A stretch of DNA of 48,306 bases from Bacteroidales bacterium (GTDB lineage Bacteria; Bacteroidota; Bacteroidia; Bacteroidales; FEN-979), in NCBI GenBank assembly GCA_030681475.1, contig JAUXWT010000059.1, positions 1-48,306 on the forward strand. The letters run 5' to 3'. A program made the translations under genes and the position numbers. Shown here piece by piece: positions 1 through 9,192 of the stretch. Position 1 is the first letter of the stretch, and each line of letters starts with the position of its first letter. The notes beneath the pieces are model-generated. The model saw only the letters and a program-made list of their open reading frames with translations. It was not told the DNA's origin and searched no databases.

Positions 1-417
1 GTGTTGTGTAACGGTGGAAGCACTGGTTCAATCGACATCACCGTAACAGGCGGCACACCAGATTACACTTACGCCTGGACTACCGGAGCAGGAACAGAAG
101 ACATCGGCGGATTGACCGCTGGATGCTACACTGTGACTGTAACCGATGCTAACCAATGTACAATCACCGGTACCTGGTGTATCACAGAACCACCCGCTCT
201 TACCCTTACCGGCATGGGATCTCCCGTGTTATGTAATGGAGGCAGTTCCGGTTCAATCGACATCATGGTCGCTGGCGGTACAATGCCATACGGTTATGCA
301 TGGAGCAATGGTGAAACTTCAGAGGACATCGGCGGATTAACTGCCGGATGCTACACGGTTACGGTAATGGATGCAAACAGTTGTATGATTACCGACACCT
401 GGTGTATTACTGAACCT
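1..417 (+). repeat. Direct duplication inside the SprB array, copy 1
   Basis: Nearly identical to 1582-1998 at an offset of 1581 bp (527 codons). The encoded proteins differ at one position in the aligned block (Ala versus Thr in the PYGYxWSN motif of the second unit); the other differences are scattered and synonymous. It spans nearly two SprB units and is cut by the window edge, so the duplicated block may be longer. Confidence 0.9.
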
Positions 418-3400
418 TCTGCACTTTCACTTACCGGTATTTCAACCCCCGCATTATGTAACGGAGGCAGCGCCGGTTCCATTGACATCACAGTTGCCGG
501 CGGTACAATGCCTTATGGTTACATGTGGAGCAATGGTGAATCATCGGAAGACATCAGTGGATTAACAGCAGGCACCTACACGGTTACTGTAACTGATGCA
601 AATGCTTGTATGACCTCAATGAGTTTCATGGTATCAGAACCAACAGCGCTTGATCTGACTGCCGTTGTGTCCAATATTGATTGCAATGGCAATCATAATG
701 GCGCAATAGACCTGACTGTTACCGGCGGGACTCCTGCCTATGGTTATGTATGGAGCAATGGAGAAAGCACAGAAGACCTCACCGGCTTGTTCCCAGGAAC
801 TTATACTGTAACTGTAACTGATGCTAATGCATGTATTTCAATAAATAGCTGGATGGTTTCTGAACCTTCCGATATCTCTTGGTACGGCAGCGTAACCAAC
901 GTAAGTTGTTACGGTGGCAGCGATGGTTATATTGAGGGTTCTACCTCTGGTGGTACTCCTCCTTATACTTACTTATGGAGCAATGGTGAAACTACTGAGA
1001 ATATCTACAACCTGACTGCAGGAACTTATACAGTAACTCCTACAGATGCTCATGGTTGCTATACATTCACATCCAGAGTTGTAGGCCAACCAGATGAACT
1101 TCTCATCTCACAAGGAACAGTCATTTCGAATGTTTCATGTTTTGGTGGCAGCAACGGAGCAATTGATATCACCGTAACCGGAGGTACAATGCCTTACGGT
1201 TATATGTGGAGCAATAGTGCCACAACAGAAGATATCAGCGGGTTAATTGCAGGTATCTACAATGTAACTGTTACTGATGCACACGGTTGCCAGACATTTG
1301 GCGAATGGAATGTTGAGGAAGCCCCTGCGCTTACACTTACCGGCACACCAACACCTGTGTTATGTAATCAAGGCAGTACTGGTTCTATTGACCTCACGGT
1401 TACCGGCGGCACCATGCCTTACGGTTACATGTGGAGCAACGGTGAATCATCAGAAGATATCGGCGGATTATCTGCAGGTACTTATACGGTCACTGTTACT
1501 GATGCAAACGGTTGTCAGAAATCTGACAATTGGACGGTTACCGAACCATCAGCGCTCTCAATTACCGGCACACCAACACATGTGTTGTGTAACGGTGGAA
1601 GCACTGGTTCAATCGACATCACCGTAACAGGCGGCACACCAGATTACACTTACGCCTGGACTACCGGAGCAGGAACAGAAGACATCGGCGGATTGACCGC
1701 AGGATGCTACACTGTGACTGTAACCGATGCTAACCAATGTACAATCACCGGCACCTGGTGCATCACTGAACCACCCGCTCTTACACTTACCGGCATGGGA
1801 TCTCCCGTGTTATGTAATGGAGGCAGTTCTGGTTCCATCGACATCATGGTCGCTGGAGGTACAATGCCTTATGGCTATACATGGAGCAATGGTGAAACTT
1901 CAGAGGACATCGGCGGATTAACTGCCGGATGTTACACGGTTACGGTAATGGATGCAAACAGTTGTATGATTACCGACACCTGGTGTATTACTGAACCTGA
2001 CCCACTTGTTATAACTACAGCGGTTGTTACCCACGTAACCTGCAATGGTGCCAGCAATGGAGCCATCAATGGCGGTTATGATATTATTGGTCAACCATTG
2101 CCAATAGGTGTTTCCGGTGGTACTCCACCATATTCATTTATCTGGAGTGATGGCACTACCAATAACAGTCTGTGTTGTGTACCGGCAGGATGTTATACGG
2201 TGACAGTCACCGATGCCAATAATTGCATGACTACCGGCACCTGGTGCATCACTGAACCATCAGCCCTTACGCTTACCGGCACACCATCGCCAGTATTATG
2301 TTACGGCGGATCCGGTGGTGCAATTGACATCACTGTAACCGGCGGTACTCCGGATTATACTTACTTATGGAGTAACGGAGTCACTGATGAAGATGTCTCC
2401 GGTTTAACCGCGGGTACTTATACCGTGACTGTAACGGATGCCAATGGTTGTCCGATCACCAATTCATGGACAGTTACTCAACCTACAGAGCTTACAGTTA
2501 CCGGCATAGCTTACCCCGTGTTGTGTAACGGAGGCAGTTCTGGTATGATCGACATCACGGTTTCTGGCGGCACCATGCCTTACGCATATTTCTGGAGCAA
2601 TGGCGCTACGTCGGAAGACCTCAGTGGATTGATTGCCGGAACATATACTGTCATTGTTTATGACGACAATGAATGTATGGCAACCGGAAGCTGGACGATC
2701 ACCGAACCTTCAGCCTTGTCACTTGAAGCTACAGTCACCAGTGTTACCTGCTACACAGGAAGTACCGGTGCTATTGACCTCACAGTGATGGGTGGAACAC
2801 CACCTTATGGTTATGCATGGAGCAACGGAGCTATAACAGAAGATATCAGCGGTCTGACTGCAGGTACCTATACTGTTACTGTTACCGATGCAAACTTATG
2901 CGTAGCTACTTCAAGCTGGATGGTCAGCGAACCACCAATGTGGTCAGTTGGCATCACTGGTCCTACAGCCGCATGCTGTAACGAACCTGGTGTTGACGAT
3001 TATTATGCAAACGTTGGCGGATTCCTCGGTTATGTACCCGGAACAATGATTCCTTGTACACCAGCTGATATTACCTATGAATGGGTTGTTGTTGGTGGTA
3101 CGATCACCTCCGGCTGGAACACTTCACATATCACTGTGGATTGGGAATGCTGCACAATCGGTACTGTTACTGTAACAGCCACCAAGTGCGACGGATGCTT
3201 CCTTTCAACTACATTGAACGTTGCAGTAAGCCTGCCACCTGCTCCGGTAATTACCGGCCCGGCAACAGTTTACTCTAACGGTACCGATACGTATTGCGCA
3301 CTGCCGGAGATCCCGGGACATCTCTACTCCTGGACTGTTATCAACGGTAGCTATACTACAATACCTGGTACCAACTGCATCACCGTGACCTGGAATTCTT

Positions 3401-4716
3401 ACCCGGCATGTGGATGCGCAATGGTTATTGTTTGCGAAACCGATCCTATCACCGGTTGCACTGGTTGCGATACACTTTATGTTACCATGCTGCCTGATCC
3501 GCTCGGAATCAGCTTATCCGGTACCGTATCTTACAAGAACGGATTACCAAATACCCCGTTGAATGGTGTTACCATTAAACTGAGGGATCTCACTTCAGGA
3601 CTTATTATTGCTACAACAGTAAGTGGTCCGAATATGAATCCTCCTTTATATACTGGTGACCCAGGATACTATGCATTTACCAATGTACCTTCTGGCAATT
3701 ACAGACTCGAGTCTTCCTTCAACGGAACCTGGGGTGGTAATAATGCAACTGATGCTCTTCTGATCCAATTAGAAGCTGGTTCAATACCAGGAACTTATCT
3801 TAGCGGATTGTTCAGGATTGTTGCTGATGTTAATGCTAGCCTCACAGTTACTGCGTTGGATGCACTCTATGTGAAACTGCGTACTGTTGGTTCTATCAAC
3901 TCCTACCCTGCAGGGGACTGGAAGTTTGAACAACCGACTATATCAACGCTACCTGCTGTTGTTGATTTCGCTGGACTTTGTGTAGGCGATGTGAACGGTT
4001 CCTATATCCCAACCGGCTTGAAGGCTGTTTCCTTCCTGTCAGTTGTTGATGATGAAACCCAAACAATCCCTGTCGAAGAAACCTTTACTTACGAAATCAG
4101 AAGTAACATGGTTGCTCAACTTGGCGCTATGACCCTCTTCATGGGTTATAACAATGATCTCTTCGAAGTCATTGACGTTACTGCTTCATCCAATAATGAT
4201 GAAATGAAGTATGTAATTGAAGATGGAAACGTTGCGATTGCCTGGGCTGACACCAGACCAATGTCGGTAAGAAATAGCGATCAGATCTTTACACTGACTG
4301 TGAAAGCTAAAGCTCCTGTAGCCGAAGCAACTCAGATATTTGATGTAAGGACTGGTAGTGAATTTGCCAGCCCGACTGGTATCAGGTACGACAACTTCGA
4401 TCTTAAGATGTCCAAGGTTATCACCATGGGCGGTTCGAAGGAGTTCGCTATGTTCAATTATCCTAACCCATTCGCTAACAGCACAAAGATCGTTTACACA
4501 CTTCCGGAATCCGGCAATGTAACGCTTGTTATTACTGATATGTTCGGTAAGACAGTGCGCACGCTTGTTGATGACTTCCAGGTAGCTGGTACTTACTCGA
4601 TCCCTGTTGTTGCTGCTGACCTTAATCTGTCCTCAGGTGTTTACCTGTATCGGATTGAAGCCACTGGTGTGACGGATACCTATGTGAAGGTTAATAAAAT
4701 GATCTTCGCACGGTAG
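1..4716 (+). CDS. SprB-repeat surface adhesin with dockerin-like, cohesin-like and T9SS sorting domains (5' end outside window)
   Basis: The frame is open from base 1, so the true start and signal peptide lie upstream. The visible 1571 residues begin with 13 SprB-type repeats of about 78 residues (to about 978), each with a CNGGS-like opening, a TVTGGTxPYxYxWSNG core and a DANxC element. Two PKD/Ig-like domains follow (about 979-1163), then a CnaB-like fold (about 1165-1245), a dockerin-like module (about 1249-1336, with ADVNAS and GDVNGS calcium-loop-like segments), a cohesin-like domain (about 1341-1477) and a type A T9SS C-terminal domain starting at NYPNPF (about 1486). SprB repeats are known from T9SS-exported gliding and adhesion proteins. 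Surface location follows from the tail; a binding role is inferred. Carrying both a dockerin-like and a cohesin-like module suggests it assembles with the cohesin proteins downstream. A strong terminator follows. Confidence 0.9.
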   Translation: MLCNGGSTGSIDITVTGGTPDYTYAWTTGAGTEDIGGLTAGCYTVTVTDANQCTITGTWCITEPPALTLTGMGSPVLCNGGSSGSIDIMVAGGTMPYGYAWSNGETSEDIGGLTAGCYTVTVMDANSCMITDTWCITEPSALSLTGISTPALCNGGSAGSIDITVAGGTMPYGYMWSNGESSEDISGLTAGTYTVTVTDANACMTSMSFMVSEPTALDLTAVVSNIDCNGNHNGAIDLTVTGGTPAYGYVWSNGESTEDLTGLFPGTYTVTVTDANACISINSWMVSEPSDISWYGSVTNVSCYGGSDGYIEGSTSGGTPPYTYLWSNGETTENIYNLTAGTYTVTPTDAHGCYTFTSRVVGQPDELLISQGTVISNVSCFGGSNGAIDITVTGGTMPYGYMWSNSATTEDISGLIAGIYNVTVTDAHGCQTFGEWNVEEAPALTLTGTPTPVLCNQGSTGSIDLTVTGGTMPYGYMWSNGESSEDIGGLSAGTYTVTVTDANGCQKSDNWTVTEPSALSITGTPTHVLCNGGSTGSIDITVTGGTPDYTYAWTTGAGTEDIGGLTAGCYTVTVTDANQCTITGTWCITEPPALTLTGMGSPVLCNGGSSGSIDIMVAGGTMPYGYTWSNGETSEDIGGLTAGCYTVTVMDANSCMITDTWCITEPDPLVITTAVVTHVTCNGASNGAINGGYDIIGQPLPIGVSGGTPPYSFIWSDGTTNNSLCCVPAGCYTVTVTDANNCMTTGTWCITEPSALTLTGTPSPVLCYGGSGGAIDITVTGGTPDYTYLWSNGVTDEDVSGLTAGTYTVTVTDANGCPITNSWTVTQPTELTVTGIAYPVLCNGGSSGMIDITVSGGTMPYAYFWSNGATSEDLSGLIAGTYTVIVYDDNECMATGSWTITEPSALSLEATVTSVTCYTGSTGAIDLTVMGGTPPYGYAWSNGAITEDISGLTAGTYTVTVTDANLCVATSSWMVSEPPMWSVGITGPTAACCNEPGVDDYYANVGGFLGYVPGTMIPCTPADITYEWVVVGGTITSGWNTSHITVDWECCTIGTVTVTATKCDGCFLSTTLNVAVSLPPAPVITGPATVYSNGTDTYCALPEIPGHLYSWTVINGSYTTIPGTNCITVTWNSYPACGCAMVIVCETDPITGCTGCDTLYVTMLPDPLGISLSGTVSYKNGLPNTPLNGVTIKLRDLTSGLIIATTVSGPNMNPPLYTGDPGYYAFTNVPSGNYRLESSFNGTWGGNNATDALLIQLEAGSIPGTYLSGLFRIVADVNASLTVTALDALYVKLRTVGSINSYPAGDWKFEQPTISTLPAVVDFAGLCVGDVNGSYIPTGLKAVSFLSVVDDETQTIPVEETFTYEIRSNMVAQLGAMTLFMGYNNDLFEVIDVTASSNNDEMKYVIEDGNVAIAWADTRPMSVRNSDQIFTLTVKAKAPVAEATQIFDVRTGSEFASPTGIRYDNFDLKMSKVITMGGSKEFAMFNYPNPFANSTKIVYTLPESGNVTLVITDMFGKTVRTLVDDFQVAGTYSIPVVAADLNLSSGVYLYRIEATGVTDTYVKVNKMIFAR
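1582..1998 (+). repeat. Direct duplication inside the SprB array, copy 2
   Basis: Second copy of the block at 1-417. Similarity stops right after the TEP motif, where copy 1 continues with Ser-Ala-Leu and copy 2 with Asp-Pro-Leu. This fits recent recombination or gene conversion between repeats. Confidence 0.9.
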
Positions 4717-4726
4717 TAATACCTTG

Positions 4727-4770
4727 AAGCAAGAAGGCAACAGGTTCTTCTGTTGCCCTCTTGCTTTTTT
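4727..4770 (+). terminator. Rho-independent terminator after the SprB adhesin
   Basis: Ten bases after the stop codon a 17-bp stem (4727-4743 with 4750-4766, one A/C mismatch) closes a 6-base loop and runs into six Ts at 4765-4770. It should end the adhesin transcript, so the cohesin gene at 4814 likely has its own promoter. Confidence 0.85.
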
Positions 4771-4813
4771 AAACTTTAAAAAATGAATCAAACACTTCCA
4801 GCCTGATATTAAA

Positions 4814-5839
4814 ATGAAAATAAAATCTGTTTTTTTTCTTTTATTTATTCAGTGCTCATTCTTGTCTGCGCAGACAATCAACATAAATCAGGTTGATGTC
4901 TGCGCAGGTCAGGAAGTGTTGTTACCTGTTACCGGCGCCTCCCTGTTAAATGTTGGGGCCATTACATTGTTTATCGGATTTGACACTACAAACCTCACAT
5001 ACCTTTCAATTGAAAATATTGACCCCCAGCTTACAGGTATGAGTATGAATATGATGACTTCACCGTCACAATTAGCATTTGCCTGGAGCAGTACTACCCC
5101 GATTAATTTCCCAAGTGATAAACTGTTTGATCTTAAATTCATATCCAGCGGTCAATCTGCACCGGTTTACTTTAACTCCGGTTGCGAATTTGCCAACCCG
5201 GTTGGCGGGGTAATCCCGGTGATTTATTCAGCAGGTGCTGTGACTTCCAACCTGCCGACCATTGTTATTCAACCAACAGATACTACGATCATCGAAGGCG
5301 GACATGCCATCTTCACAGTTGGTTCACCGAATGCACTTTCATATTTCTGGATGGAGAGCCAGGATCATGGAACAAGTTGGCTTACATTAGAAGATGACGG
5401 TACTTATACCGGCACTCACACAGATAAACTCTCCATTTACCCGGTTCCTTTGTCATTTGACAGGAACCAATATCAATGCGTATTAATCAGAGAAAATTGC
5501 CAGATTACCTCTATTCCGGTAATGTTATCAGTTGATGCACTAACTTCAGCCGAAACCCTGAATAATCCTGATATCAAAGATCTTTTCATTTCACCTGTTC
5601 CATTTAACGATCATGCTACCATTGAATTTACGATGCCTTCGGATGGCAACGCCCGGATTCTGGCACTCAGTTGTGTGGGACAAATTGTTTCTGAAATTGA
5701 CCTGCCCGCTTACCCTAAAGGGCATCATCATATATTGCTGAACACTTCGGACTGGCGCCCGGGAATCTATTTTGTTAAATTAATAATGACGTATTCAAAT
5801 CAAAAATCATTTAAGGTTATAAAATCAATCAAGAATTAA
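4814..5839 (+). CDS. Secreted cohesin / Ig-like protein with T9SS C-terminal domain
   Basis: 341 residues. A signal peptide occupies about 1-20, ending SAQ. A cohesin-like domain covers about 22-145, recognised by VLLPVTGASLLNVGAITLFIGFD, FAWSSTTPIN and GCEFANP, the usual Bacteroidetes cohesin signature. An Ig-like domain covers about 150-245 (ITIIEGG-type opening, YQC strand). The last 85 residues form a T9SS sorting domain (SPVPFNDHATIEF, then GIYFVKL and a basic end). The likely role is a cell-surface protein that docks a dockerin partner; ligand and partner are unknown. The next gene encodes a paralog with the same layout. It is separated from the adhesin by the terminator at 4727-4770. 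Confidence 0.8.
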   Translation: MKIKSVFFLLFIQCSFLSAQTININQVDVCAGQEVLLPVTGASLLNVGAITLFIGFDTTNLTYLSIENIDPQLTGMSMNMMTSPSQLAFAWSSTTPINFPSDKLFDLKFISSGQSAPVYFNSGCEFANPVGGVIPVIYSAGAVTSNLPTIVIQPTDTTIIEGGHAIFTVGSPNALSYFWMESQDHGTSWLTLEDDGTYTGTHTDKLSIYPVPLSFDRNQYQCVLIRENCQITSIPVMLSVDALTSAETLNNPDIKDLFISPVPFNDHATIEFTMPSDGNARILALSCVGQIVSEIDLPAYPKGHHHILLNTSDWRPGIYFVKLIMTYSNQKSFKVIKSIKN

Positions 5840-5864
5840 CAATAAAAAAAATTATATACTGCTC

Positions 5865-6953
5865 ATGAATCCATCAAAAACTGATTATATAACAAGAATC
5901 TACGGCATCAGGGAAGCTACCCTTTTGACGGTCTTTCTGTTATGTAACCTGGTTTTGTTCGCACAGGCTCCAAGCCTGTCACTTGGAACAGTGGGTGTTT
6001 GCAAAAATAACACAACCATTCTGGTACCACTCACAGGAGCCAATTTATACAATATCGGGGCCATTACCCTTTTTATCAGTTATAATGATTCATGTCTGGC
6101 ATTCAATTCAATTCAAAATATTGATCCTCAATTGAATAGTATCATATCCAACACCTTGTCCAACCCTTCGCGGGTTGCAATTGTATGGAGTAAAACTTCA
6201 GGAGCAAATTTTAATAATACGACTTTACTTGATATAAAATTTGATGTAATAAAACCGTTTGGGAATCTGGACTTTATAACCGATTATTGCGAAATCGCCA
6301 ATGTCGCTTTACCTCCTGAAATCATAGATGTTACCTACACCGATGGCTCGATATATGAGGCTACACCGACAATAACTTTGGAACCTGAAAGTAAAACGAT
6401 AACATCCCAGTCCAATGTGGTATTTCAAATCGTTTCACCAAATGCATCAGGGTTTTCCTGGCAGGAGAACAGAAACGATGGCGCCGTTTGGTCAACCCTG
6501 TCTGAAACAAATACTTATTCGGGCACACAAACCAACTCGCTGATCATTCGTAAAGTTCCTGTGAACTATAATCAATTCAAATACCGCTGTATCCTTAACC
6601 CAACGAATTGTCCCACTCTTTCGGCGAATGCACTATTGACAGTCGATTCACTTACCGGGATCACAGGACAACCTATAAGGGCAATATTAAATCTGACCAA
6701 TAGTCCAAATCCATTTTCCCTCAAGACTACCATAAGCTATACCGTACCGGAAAATGGATTTGTGACTATAAAAATGTATTCCATGACAGGCCAGATCATG
6801 AACATTCCTGTTGAAAGCCCTCATTTACCAGGGTCCTACCAACTGGAGAATAATTTCGTATATTTGCCGGCCGGTATTTATTTTTGTCAATATGTGTTTA
6901 AAAGTACGGCCAGAGTATATGAAACCTATCGTAAACTGATCAAAATAAACTAA
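5865..6953 (+). CDS. Secreted cohesin / Ig-like protein with T9SS C-terminal domain (paralog of preceding gene)
   Basis: 362 residues, same layout as the protein before it. The N-terminal signal is longer (about 33 residues, hydrophobic core TLLTVFLLCNLVLF). The cohesin-like domain spans about 36-160 (VPLTGANLYNIGAITLFISYN, IVWSKTSG, DYCEIANV), the Ig-like domain about 165-262, and the T9SS tail begins at SPNPFS (about 280). Both cohesins share the IxNIDPQL and NIGAITLFI motifs, so the pair looks like a tandem duplication, although the DNA has diverged well. The 25-base gap to the preceding gene suggests co-transcription. Function beyond surface exposure and possible dockerin binding is inferred. 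Confidence 0.78.
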   Translation: MNPSKTDYITRIYGIREATLLTVFLLCNLVLFAQAPSLSLGTVGVCKNNTTILVPLTGANLYNIGAITLFISYNDSCLAFNSIQNIDPQLNSIISNTLSNPSRVAIVWSKTSGANFNNTTLLDIKFDVIKPFGNLDFITDYCEIANVALPPEIIDVTYTDGSIYEATPTITLEPESKTITSQSNVVFQIVSPNASGFSWQENRNDGAVWSTLSETNTYSGTQTNSLIIRKVPVNYNQFKYRCILNPTNCPTLSANALLTVDSLTGITGQPIRAILNLTNSPNPFSLKTTISYTVPENGFVTIKMYSMTGQIMNIPVESPHLPGSYQLENNFVYLPAGIYFCQYVFKSTARVYETYRKLIKIN

Positions 6954-7016
6954 AATAACAATCACATATAAACCCCATAGAACCTATAAAAATTAATAAC
7001 AATAAAAATAAATACC

Positions 7017-9158
7017 ATGATGAGAAAATTTACTATTACACTGCTGATGGTGTTGGTTTTCGGATCTTTATCTTTCGGACAATACACCGCAATGCTGCAA
7101 ACAGTTACAGCAAGTCCAAATGAGAATGTGTCGGTTAATCTTTCCGTCACAGGTTTTACCAGTATTGGCTCGTTTCAATTCTTCATTCAGGTTGACCCGG
7201 CCGTTTTAACATTTCAGAATGTGACCAATTTTTCACAACCCGGCCTCTCTGTTGGTTCTGCCGGAGGAAATGTAATTACGGTTTTATGGACAAATACTAC
7301 ACCTTATACCTGGGCGAATGGGACTTTGTTGACCCTCAACTTCAAATATAACGGCTTATCCTGTCCGATTGCTTTTCAACCTTCCAATTGCGAAGTTGTT
7401 AAACTGCAAGGCGTTAACCCGATCATACTCTCAGGAACCTTTACTGACGGGGCAGTTAGTCCATTTATGGGAAATGCTGCCCAGGCTACGATTGGTAACG
7501 TTTCAGCCCCTCTTGGAACTGTTTCTGTGCCTGTTAACTATACAGGATTCCCAACAAATGTTGGTTCCCTTACCCAGAAGATTTCTTACGATCCTGCAAA
7601 ACTCACCTTCATCAGCGCTACCGGAACCGGAAGTCTGACAAGTGGACTGATCTCCAATGTTGCTGCAGGGATCATCACCATTGTCTGGACAAACCCGATC
7701 GGAGCGAACATCAATACTAGCCAGTTGAATTTAAACTTCAGTTACACAACGCTTGCAACCACCAATGTGAGTTTCAGCACAGGATGTGTGATAACCACCG
7801 CCGCACCAGTTACAAATATCGCCGTTACCTATAATAACGGCAGCGTTGCTCCTGGCGGACCCATCACCGCATTTGCCTCCTTCCCTGTGATCACCACAGC
7901 AGTACAGGGACAAATGGTCGATATGCCCCTTACCCTTTCAGGCATGCCGGTCGGCACCGATAATTTTGATCTCCACCTGACTTATGACAATCCCAGGATG
8001 TCCTTCATTGGTGTATTCAACGCAATGTATCCCGTTGTTTCCAACGCGAACGGAAGTAATATAAATATCAGTTATACAAATCTATCCGCTCCTGCTGTAA
8101 ACGGTCAGTTTCTTGTCCTCCGGTTTATGTATAATGGTATTGGTACTGCAAATGTAAATTTTGTAGCCGGATGCCAGTTCTCGATGGGCGCGACTCAGGT
8201 TGGTGTAGGCTACTCGAATGGATCAGTTTCACCAGCTCCTGCAGTTGTTAATGCCAATATCGGATCGGTGAGCGCTGTCAGTCCTTCGTCAGTGGCAATA
8301 CCAGTTACCTTTACCGATATACCGGGAGGTACAAATATTGGGGCCGTGACCATGAAAATAGGATTTGATGCATCAAAACTTACCTATGTGAATGCCCTGA
8401 ACCCAAACAATGCAACGATCCAGTTGGTCGGAAATGTGGTTCAGATCGCCTGGAGCAGCACCACACCCGTCATTGTCAACGGTGCAACTTTTATTACATT
8501 GAACTTTAACTATGCAGCTTCAGGAAATGCTGCAACTCAGATCATATTCAAAGATGGTTGCCAGTTGGCCAATATGACAGGCACAATTGTTCCTGCCAAC
8601 TGGAATCCGGGCGGAGTTAATATGCAAGTGAATTTCACGATAAGTGGTTATCTGAAATATGATAATTCACCACTCACAAACATTCCAGTTCCCAATGCAA
8701 CAGTATATGTGAAAGACGGACCGGAACCAATCCCTCCGGCTGTCGGCCCTGTTCCGAATGTCATTGCTTCCGCACCTGTTGCTGCCGATGGTTTTTATTC
8801 GGTCACTGTTCCCAACGGGAGCTATTATCTTTATGCCTCAAGCACAGCAGCATGGGGTGGCGTAAACCAGGCTGATGTAATCAATTTGAACAGATATATC
8901 GCAAACTTATCACCCAATACCATGGAAGGTAATCCGCTCAGAATCCTTGCCGGCGATATCAACCGCAATGGTTTGGTGGATAATGGAGATGTGATCCCAC
9001 TGCGGCGCCGTATTGCCAACCTGCTGCCGAATCCAAATTACCTGGCGCCGGATTGGATATTCCAGAACCCGGATATCTTAGTTAATGGCGCAAACCTGCC
9101 CGGAACCGATTTTCTTGGTACCTGCTCAGGCGACGTTAACGGAACATATCCATTTTAA
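7017..9158 (+). CDS. Scaffoldin-like secreted protein: four cohesin-like domains plus C-terminal dockerin
   Basis: 713 residues. A signal peptide (about 1-21) precedes four consecutive cohesin-like domains at about 22-151, 155-282, 285-410 and 413-537. Each has a hydrophobic strand motif of the type GSxxxxIxxDPxxLTF and a central xWTNTTP or AWSSTTP strand. A CnaB-like fold (about 541-616) leads into a dockerin (about 617-713) with a well-formed calcium loop, GDINRNGLVDNGD. The last residues repeat the GDVNGTY motif seen in the adhesin's dockerin-like module. There is no T9SS tail, so the protein would reach the periplasm by Sec and need another route or a dockerin partner to be held at the surface. 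Multi-cohesin plus dockerin is the classic scaffoldin layout; a scaffold role here is inferred. Confidence 0.8.
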   Translation: MMRKFTITLLMVLVFGSLSFGQYTAMLQTVTASPNENVSVNLSVTGFTSIGSFQFFIQVDPAVLTFQNVTNFSQPGLSVGSAGGNVITVLWTNTTPYTWANGTLLTLNFKYNGLSCPIAFQPSNCEVVKLQGVNPIILSGTFTDGAVSPFMGNAAQATIGNVSAPLGTVSVPVNYTGFPTNVGSLTQKISYDPAKLTFISATGTGSLTSGLISNVAAGIITIVWTNPIGANINTSQLNLNFSYTTLATTNVSFSTGCVITTAAPVTNIAVTYNNGSVAPGGPITAFASFPVITTAVQGQMVDMPLTLSGMPVGTDNFDLHLTYDNPRMSFIGVFNAMYPVVSNANGSNINISYTNLSAPAVNGQFLVLRFMYNGIGTANVNFVAGCQFSMGATQVGVGYSNGSVSPAPAVVNANIGSVSAVSPSSVAIPVTFTDIPGGTNIGAVTMKIGFDASKLTYVNALNPNNATIQLVGNVVQIAWSSTTPVIVNGATFITLNFNYAASGNAATQIIFKDGCQLANMTGTIVPANWNPGGVNMQVNFTISGYLKYDNSPLTNIPVPNATVYVKDGPEPIPPAVGPVPNVIASAPVAADGFYSVTVPNGSYYLYASSTAAWGGVNQADVINLNRYIANLSPNTMEGNPLRILAGDINRNGLVDNGDVIPLRRRIANLLPNPNYLAPDWIFQNPDILVNGANLPGTDFLGTCSGDVNGTYPF

Positions 9159-9192
9159 GACTTTATAAAAGAAAAATCTAAAAAACAATAAT

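Larger units (their letters stand above)
1..2934 (+). repeat. SprB repeat array, 13 units
   Basis: Thirteen in-frame repeats of roughly 234 bp. Units 5 and 10 are the most divergent; unit 10 carries an insertion around GGYDIIGQ. Most units have one cysteine near the start and one after DAN, spaced as a likely disulfide pair. The array probably continues left of the window. Confidence 0.85.

Noticed and set aside
1-2934. Regular repeats that might suggest a CRISPR array
   Set aside because: The period is about 234 bp, the repeats are translated in one frame and match SprB repeats; there are no short spacers or cas genes.
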